This document shows, piece by piece, positions 23,297 through 28,127 of a stretch of DNA of 28,127 bases. The stretch covers positions 1 through 28,127 of the forward strand of contig JAJYHU010000399.1 in NCBI GenBank assembly GCA_021784615.1. The letters are read 5' to 3'. The notes under the pieces were generated by a model. That model worked only from the letters and a program-made list of their open reading frames with translations. It was not told the origin of the DNA and ran no database searches. Origin of the DNA: Acidobacteriota bacterium. GTDB lineage: Bacteria; Acidobacteriota; Terriglobia; UBA7540. Positions within the stretch are counted from its first letter, which is position 1. Each line of letters opens with the position of its first letter. The translations under genes and the position numbers were made by a program.

Positions 23297-25111
23297 ATGA
23301 GCCAAGTTCAACGCCTGCTAGGATTTCTCCGACCTTACAGACTACGCTTTGCCATAGCTGTTGTCCTGATGGCCGTGGTGGGCGCTTGTGAGGCGATTAC
23401 TGCCCTCCTGATCAAACCCATCGGCGACAGCGTTTTGAAGCCCGGCGCAGACTCCCAGGGCATCCGCATCTTTAAGGAACTGCCCTGGAGCCATCACCCG
23501 CTCTATCTGCATGACCTTTTCCCCGGACACATCCACAATGTCTGGACCTTGGTCGCCCTCTCCATCATTGTGGTGACCCTCATCAAGGGGCTCTCGCGCT
23601 ACACCGCCACGGTCAGCATCAGTTTCATCGGCCAGTCCGCCGTCCGCAATCTCCGCAACCAGCTCTATTCCAAGATCGTCCAGCAGTCCATGGCCTTTTT
23701 CAAGCGGAACCCTACCGGCCGCCTGATTTCAGCGATCAGCAATGATACGGACAGAATTCAGTACATGGTTTCCCAGGTGTCGGCGGATTTTCTGAGATAT
23801 TCCTTCACGCTCGTCGGCTTGCTCGGCGTCCTCTTTTATTTTGATTGGAAACTGGCGCTCATCTCGCTGGTGCTGGTGCCATTTGTGGTGTATCCCTCGG
23901 CGAATATCGGACGGTCCATCCGGCGCTCCAGCCGCTCCAGCCAGGACCGGATGGCTGACATCAACAACCTGGTCCAGGAAACCTTCACGGGCATTGGAAT
24001 TGTGAAGGCCTTCGTCATGGAGCATTTCGAGGTGGCCCGCTTTAAGGCGGCGACGCATAAGCTGCTCCATACGAATATGCGATGGGTCAAGGCCCAGGCC
24101 GCCACGGCTCCGCTGATGGAGCTTCTCAGCATGATTACGATCGCCGGACTTCTGCTTTACGAGCGCAATGAGATTCTTCACCACGCGCAAACCATGGGCG
24201 GCTTTCTGGCCTTTGTTTACGCGTTGTTCAAGATGGGCGAACCGATCAAGCGGTTGACGGGCGTCAACAACGCCGTGCAGCAGGCGATTGGGGCTTCGGA
24301 ACAGGTTTTCCAGTTCCTGCAAGTAAAGTCGGAAGTGAATGAAAAGCCTGACGCTATTGAGCTGCCGCCCTTTCAGAATGAAATTGTCTTTGACCGCATC
24401 GACTTTGAATATGAGCCGGGCGTGCCGCTGCTGCAAAATGTCTCCCTCAAGATTCGAAAGGGCGAAATTGTGGCCCTTGTCGGGTCGAGCGGAGCCGGAA
24501 AGACCACCCTGGCCAGCCTAATCCCAAGATTCTATGACGTCACGGGCGGTCGAGTCCTGATTGACGGCCACGACATTCGCGATCTCAAGCTCGGCTCTTT
24601 ACGCTCGCAAGTGGGAATGGTGACGCAGGGCACCATCCTGTTTAACGACACCATTTTCAACAATATTTGCTACGGCAACGGCTTCCGGACCCGAGAGGAA
24701 GTGCTCGGAGCGGCTCGCGCAGCTCTGGCCCATGACTTCATCATGGAAAGGGCGGAGGGTTACCAGACCGTGATCGGCGAGCGAGGCCAGCGCCTCTCCG
24801 GAGGGCAGCGCCAGCGCCTCGCGATCGCCCGCGCCCTGCTCAAAAACTCTCCGATCCTCATTCTCGATGAAGCCACCTCCGAGTTGGATACGGAATCGGA
24901 AGCCCTGGTGCAAAAAGCTCTGGGCAATCTGATGGCGGGACGCACGGTTCTGGTGATCGCGCACCGGCTCACGACGGTGCGCCGCGCCGACCGCATTGTG
25001 GTTCTCGACCGCGGAGCAATCTCGGAAATCGGCACCCACGAAGACCTTATTACGCGGGGCGGCATTTACCAGCGGCTCCACGAACTCCAGTTTGTGGATG
25101 CGGAAGCTTAG
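23297..25111 (+). CDS. MsbA-like lipid A / lipid exporter (ABC, half-transporter)
   Basis: A 604-residue homodimeric ABC exporter with its membrane domain (about 1-330, six helices) fused to an ATPase domain (about 365-604). Motifs: Walker A GSSGAGKTT at 396-404, signature LSGGQ at 500-504, Walker B with Asp524-Glu525 in ILILDEATSELD, and the H-loop IAHRLTTV. The overall resemblance is to MsbA, which flips lipid A-core in Gram-negative bacteria. Lipid or drug export cannot be fully separated by sequence. The lptC/lptA-lptB genes in the same stretch support a lipid A role. The gene has its own promoter and terminator. Confidence 0.85.
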   Translation: MSQVQRLLGFLRPYRLRFAIAVVLMAVVGACEAITALLIKPIGDSVLKPGADSQGIRIFKELPWSHHPLYLHDLFPGHIHNVWTLVALSIIVVTLIKGLSRYTATVSISFIGQSAVRNLRNQLYSKIVQQSMAFFKRNPTGRLISAISNDTDRIQYMVSQVSADFLRYSFTLVGLLGVLFYFDWKLALISLVLVPFVVYPSANIGRSIRRSSRSSQDRMADINNLVQETFTGIGIVKAFVMEHFEVARFKAATHKLLHTNMRWVKAQAATAPLMELLSMITIAGLLLYERNEILHHAQTMGGFLAFVYALFKMGEPIKRLTGVNNAVQQAIGASEQVFQFLQVKSEVNEKPDAIELPPFQNEIVFDRIDFEYEPGVPLLQNVSLKIRKGEIVALVGSSGAGKTTLASLIPRFYDVTGGRVLIDGHDIRDLKLGSLRSQVGMVTQGTILFNDTIFNNICYGNGFRTREEVLGAARAALAHDFIMERAEGYQTVIGERGQRLSGGQRQRLAIARALLKNSPILILDEATSELDTESEALVQKALGNLMAGRTVLVIAHRLTTVRRADRIVVLDRGAISEIGTHEDLITRGGIYQRLHELQFVDAEA

Positions 25112-25125
25112 GCGCGGCATAAAGG

Positions 25126-25151
25126 ACGCCAGCGCCTCTGGCTTTTCTTTT
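25126..25151 (+). terminator. Intrinsic terminator after the MsbA-like gene
   Basis: A GC-rich stem GCCAG (25128-25132) / CTGGC (25138-25142) with a 5-base loop is followed at once by TTTTCTTTTT. This is the classical Rho-independent form. It separates the exporter gene from yicC. Confidence 0.65.
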
Positions 25152-25173
25152 TGCCCCTGCTATTTGAGGGAAT

Positions 25174-26067
25174 ATGATACGAAGCATGACCGGTTACAGC
25201 AGGGCCCGATCGGAGGAAGCGGACTTCTCTCTCGGCGTGGGAGTAAAATCCGTGAATCACCGGTTCCTTGACTTGCAGTTCCGGATGCCCGCTGAACTCG
25301 CGTCGCTCGAACCCTTGCTGCGGCGCAGCGTTAAAGATCACATTACCCGCGGCCATGTGGAAGTGAGCATCACCCTGGAACGGCCGGGCGCGGCCGAATT
25401 AAAATTGGATCGCAAGCTGCTGGACGCCTATGTCCGCGCCTGCCGGGAACTCCGGGCGGAGCTTGAATTCGGCGGAGACCCCGACTTGGTGGCGCTCCTG
25501 CGAATTCCGGGAGTAATCGCCAGCAATGGAGAAATCTCCGAAGAGGAGTTGGTGCGCATCCAGAAGGCCTTGGAAGGAGCGATGGAGAAGTCCCTCGAAA
25601 CCCTCAACGAGATGAGGGCCTCGGAAGGCGCCGTGCTCGAGCAGGACATCCGCAGCCGGCTTGCACGCCTGGAAGAATTGCGCAAGGGCATCGCTAAGCT
25701 CGCCCGGCGTATTCCCAAGTATGCGCAGCAGCGCCTTGAAAAGCGGCTCCAGGAATTATTGGGCGCGGTCCACGTGGACCAGGCGAGGCTGGCCCAGGAA
25801 GTCGCTTACCTGGCGTCACGGTCCGATATTTCAGAGGAACTGACGCGCTTTCAAAGCCATCTGATCCAGACGCGCAGGCTTCTCAGCGAGAGCCATGAAG
25901 TGGGAAAGAAACTTGATTTCCTGCTTCAGGAGTTAAACCGGGAAGCCAACACGCTGCTCTCCAAGATTTCCGACGTTCCGGAAATTGGCGCGGAAGTCGG
26001 CCGGCAAGCCATTGAGATGAAATCTGAGATCGAAAAACTGCGGGAACAGGTGCAAAACATCGAGTGA
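25174..26067 (+). CDS. yicC: YicC-family endoribonuclease
   Basis: A 297-residue YicC/YloC protein, a recently characterised bacterial endoribonuclease family. The N-terminus MIRSMTGYSRA with VKSVNHRFLDLQFRMP is the family signature. The C-terminal domain has RLQELLGAVHVDQARLAQEVAYLASRSDISEELTRFQSHL and the final GREVG-type segment, here GAEVGRQAIEMKSEIEKLREQVQNIE. The length is normal. A GAGGG lies just upstream. Its stop overlaps the GTG start of gmk, so the two are translationally coupled, as in many bacteria. Confidence 0.95.
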   Translation: MIRSMTGYSRARSEEADFSLGVGVKSVNHRFLDLQFRMPAELASLEPLLRRSVKDHITRGHVEVSITLERPGAAELKLDRKLLDAYVRACRELRAELEFGGDPDLVALLRIPGVIASNGEISEEELVRIQKALEGAMEKSLETLNEMRASEGAVLEQDIRSRLARLEELRKGIAKLARRIPKYAQQRLEKRLQELLGAVHVDQARLAQEVAYLASRSDISEELTRFQSHLIQTRRLLSESHEVGKKLDFLLQELNREANTLLSKISDVPEIGAEVGRQAIEMKSEIEKLREQVQNIE

Positions 26068-26711
26068 AGGCTAACCCGGCAAACAAGCTCCCGAAAAGAC
26101 GGGGCAGCATTTTTGTTATTTCTGCGCCTTCGGGCACAGGCAAAAGTACTTTAATCACGAGACTCCGGGTCCTGGTCCGCGGGCTGGCTTTCTCCGTGTC
26201 TTACACGACGCGGCCGCCGCGCGCCGGCGAGGAAAATGGGCGCGAGTATTTTTTTGTCTCCCCCGCCGAGTTCAAGCGGCGGATGGCGCAAAAAGAATTC
26301 ATCGAGTGGGCCCAAGTGCACGGCCACTACTACGGGACATCCTGGCAACAGCTTCAGCAAGCCCAGGAAGCAGGACAGGATGTTTTGCTGGACATCGACG
26401 TTCAGGGTTACAAGAAGCTGCGCAAGCGACTTCCGGAAACGGTGGGCATTTTCCTGTTGCCGCCCTCTTTTCCCGACCTTGAAAAGCGGTTGCGCCACCG
26501 GCATAAAGACGCTCCGGAAGCGATTGCCAAACGCCTGGAAGCGTCCCGGAAAGAAGTGGCTCATTGGAAGGAATACGACTACCTGATTGTTAACGATCGC
26601 CGCTCCATGGCGGCACAATCGCTTCGCAACGTCATCCTTGCGGCGCGCTTGCGGCGCGGGTGCCAGGAACGTCGCGTCACGGAAATCTATAAAACTTTTT
26701 CGGGAGGATAG
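26064..26711 (+). CDS. gmk: Guanylate kinase
   Basis: A 215-residue guanylate kinase that converts GMP and ATP to GDP and ADP in purine metabolism. The P-loop APSGTGKST is at 21-29. The GMP-binding region has SYTTRPPRAGEENGREYFFV and EFIEWAQVHGHYYGTS. The LLDIDVQGYKKL and RHRHKDAPEAIAKRL segments are canonical, and YDYLIVNDR completes the lid/core. It starts with GTG overlapping the yicC stop. The stop is immediately followed by the rpoZ ATG. The order yicC-gmk-rpoZ-coaBC is highly conserved. Confidence 0.96.
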   Translation: MKANPANKLPKRRGSIFVISAPSGTGKSTLITRLRVLVRGLAFSVSYTTRPPRAGEENGREYFFVSPAEFKRRMAQKEFIEWAQVHGHYYGTSWQQLQQAQEAGQDVLLDIDVQGYKKLRKRLPETVGIFLLPPSFPDLEKRLRHRHKDAPEAIAKRLEASRKEVAHWKEYDYLIVNDRRSMAAQSLRNVILAARLRRGCQERRVTEIYKTFSGG

Positions 26712-26918
26712 ATGGAATTACCAAGCAGCATCGACAGCAAGTTTCGTTACATTCTGATCGCCGCCAAGCGGGCCCGGCAGCTTCAGGCGGGCGCCAGACC
26801 CATGGTGCAGTCGCCGTCCCGGAAAGCGACCAAGATCGCACAGCAGGAGGTAAGCGCTGGCTTGATCCCGGTTGAGAATATCGAGATCAAGACCGGGAAC
26901 GGCGACCAGGAAAAGTAA
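26712..26918 (+). CDS. rpoZ: RNA polymerase omega subunit
   Basis: A 68-residue omega subunit that aids assembly of RNA polymerase on the beta-prime subunit. The fold signature SKFRYILIAAKRARQLQAGARP followed by KATKIAQQEVSAGLIP matches omega. The C-terminal tail is short and charged. The ATG follows the gmk stop with no gap, and GGGAGG just before that stop serves as ribosome-binding site. The length is typical for the small subunit. Confidence 0.88.
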   Translation: MELPSSIDSKFRYILIAAKRARQLQAGARPMVQSPSRKATKIAQQEVSAGLIPVENIEIKTGNGDQEK

Positions 26919-26933
26919 AAGGTTCCCGGAAAA

Positions 26934-26954
26934 CCAGGCTGGGATCGCGCCTGG
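26934..26954 (+). terminator. Weak hairpin after rpoZ
   Basis: CCAGGC (26934-26939) and GCCTGG (26949-26954) form a 6-bp stem with a 9-base loop, followed by only three T residues after a C. It may be a weak or factor-dependent terminator between rpoZ and coaBC. Confidence 0.3.
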
Positions 26955-27051
26955 CTTTGCAGACCCGGCCCTTGCAGTTCACAAAAATGGGGCTGCCACG
27001 GGACTTATCCTGAAAGCGGAGTATGATATTTAGAAGGGCAGGAAGGCCGTG

Positions 27052-28127
27052 ATGCGCATCGGACTGGGAGTGACGGGAGGCATCGCCGCTTACAAGGCAG
27101 CGGAACTGGTGCGCCTTCTCCAGGACCGAGGCCTTGATGTTCAGGTGGTCATGACGGCCGGAGCGCGGAACTTCGTGACGCCTCTCACCTTCGCCTCATT
27201 GTCGGGGCACAAAGTCATTTCACAAATGTTCGGCGAGCGCGGTGAAGAGCCGAACGTCGAGAGCGCCATCGAGCACATCGCCGTGGCGCAGGGAATCGAC
27301 GCTTTGGTGATCGCCCCGGCAACGGCCAACGTTATCGCCAAAATAGCGCACGGCGCGGCGGACGATTTCCTGACCACGCTGGCGCTGGCGACGAAAGCTC
27401 CCATCATCCTTGCCCCCGCTATGAACGTGAATATGTGGGAAAACGCCGCCACCCGGCAGAACGTGGAGACGCTTCGCTCGCGCGGTTGCACAATCATCGA
27501 ACCCGATGAAGGCTACCTTGCCTGCGGCATGACCGGCACCGGGCGCATGGCTTCCGTCCAGACGATCGCCCAAACGGTTTATGAGACGTTACAGCTTCGG
27601 GATGACCTCAAAGGCGAGACCCTCCTGGTCACCGCAGGCCCGACTGAGGAGGCTTTGGACCCCGTTCGATACCTCACGAATCGCTCTTCCGGAAAGATGG
27701 GCTATGCCCTGGCAAAGGCCGGTCAAAAACGGGGGGCGAAAGTCTTTCTGGTCAGTGGTCCGACGCGCCTGGAAACGCCCCAGGGCGTTTCAGCGGAAGC
27801 GGTGCGAACCACGGCGGAGATGGCGGAAGCCACATTCCGTCATCTTGGTCAGGCAACCGTCGTTTTGATGGCGGCAGCGGTGGTCGATTTCGCTCCTGCG
27901 AGCGTCCAGCCGGAAAAAATCAAGAAGCAAGCAGGGCTTCTCACCGTGACGCTAAAGCCCACGCAGGATATTTTGGCAGAGGTCGCGCGGCGGCGGCGAC
28001 CACATCAGATCGTAGTAGGGTTCGCCGCGGAAACCGGCCGGTTGCTCGAAAACGCCATCGCCAAGCTGCGCGAAAAACAGTTGGACCTTATGGTCGCAAA
28101 CGATGTCACCGAGCCCGGCGCCGGGTT
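27052..28127 (+). CDS. coaBC: Bifunctional phosphopantothenoylcysteine decarboxylase / synthetase (CoaBC), cut at the right edge
   Basis: The first 358 codons of CoaBC (Dfp), which ligates cysteine to 4'-phosphopantothenate and decarboxylates the product in coenzyme A synthesis. The FMN decarboxylase half begins MRIGLGVTGGIAAYKAAELV. It has the catalytic His75 in AIEHIAVAQ, the PAMNVNMW motif and GYLACGMTGTGRM with the active Cys. The synthetase half starts near residue 195 (LLVTAGPTEEALDPVRYLTN, RSSGKMG) and reaches VGFAAET and DLMVANDV, where the window ends. An AGGAAGG lies before the ATG. An in-frame GTG one codon earlier is the alternative start. The frame is intact. The truncation is only the window edge. 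Confidence 0.95.
   Translation, partial: MRIGLGVTGGIAAYKAAELVRLLQDRGLDVQVVMTAGARNFVTPLTFASLSGHKVISQMFGERGEEPNVESAIEHIAVAQGIDALVIAPATANVIAKIAHGAADDFLTTLALATKAPIILAPAMNVNMWENAATRQNVETLRSRGCTIIEPDEGYLACGMTGTGRMASVQTIAQTVYETLQLRDDLKGETLLVTAGPTEEALDPVRYLTNRSSGKMGYALAKAGQKRGAKVFLVSGPTRLETPQGVSAEAVRTTAEMAEATFRHLGQATVVLMAAAVVDFAPASVQPEKIKKQAGLLTVTLKPTQDILAEVARRRRPHQIVVGFAAETGRLLENAIAKLREKQLDLMVANDVTEPGAG

Noticed and set aside
1..28127. CRISPR arrays, tRNA, rRNA and known riboswitches
   Set aside because: No regularly spaced repeats, cloverleaf-type sequences, rRNA signatures or recognisable riboswitch cores were seen when reading the window by eye.

Overview
The window looks like a chromosome segment of a Gram-negative bacterium, most likely an Acidobacteriota member. 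This is inferred from gene content and order: an actABCDE respiratory cluster, a RodZ-like gene divergent from a GAF-GGDEF gene, a very long LptC/LptA-type fusion, and lptB-rpoN-hpf-rapZ. LptB, an MsbA-type transporter and an outer-membrane barrel indicate two membranes. No rRNA, tRNA or CRISPR array was seen.

Positions 1-1061 are a decayed accessory border. They hold a twice-frameshifted IS1182-like transposase remnant, followed by about 370 bases without a convincing gene but with a near-ideal CRP/FNR-type operator. Positions 1062-10383 form an apparent electron-transfer island on the + strand. It starts with a GbsR/MarR-type regulator, then a Cyc2-like fused monoheme cytochrome/outer-membrane barrel, then a secreted cupredoxin with amicyanin-type copper ligands. 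It ends with Alternative Complex III: pentaheme ActA, split ActB1 and ActB2, ActC, ActD and monoheme ActE. No ActF and no terminal oxidase follow. A simple reading is that electrons cross the outer membrane through the cytochrome-barrel, are carried by the cupredoxin, and exchange with the quinone pool through ACIII. The direction and substrate are unknown.

Positions 10384-10918 hold the end of that operon and a broken restriction-modification specificity fragment. Positions 10919-12671 (- strand) encode a helical-repeat protein of unknown function and a RodZ-like protein. They are divergent from a GAF-GGDEF diguanylate cyclase (12917) and recJ (14147).

Positions 15896-28127 are conserved housekeeping genes on the + strand. 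An LPS-transport and sigma-54 block comes first (lptC/lptA fusion, lptB, rpoN, hpf, rapZ, a ROK sugar kinase). An MsbA-like ABC exporter with its own promoter and intrinsic terminator follows. The last block is yicC, gmk, rpoZ and a coaBC gene that runs off the right edge.

The most interesting unit is the Cyc2-like porin-cytochrome + cupredoxin + ACIII island. It is a candidate extracellular or outer-membrane electron-transfer system in a lineage where such a complete gene set is not, to my knowledge, well described.
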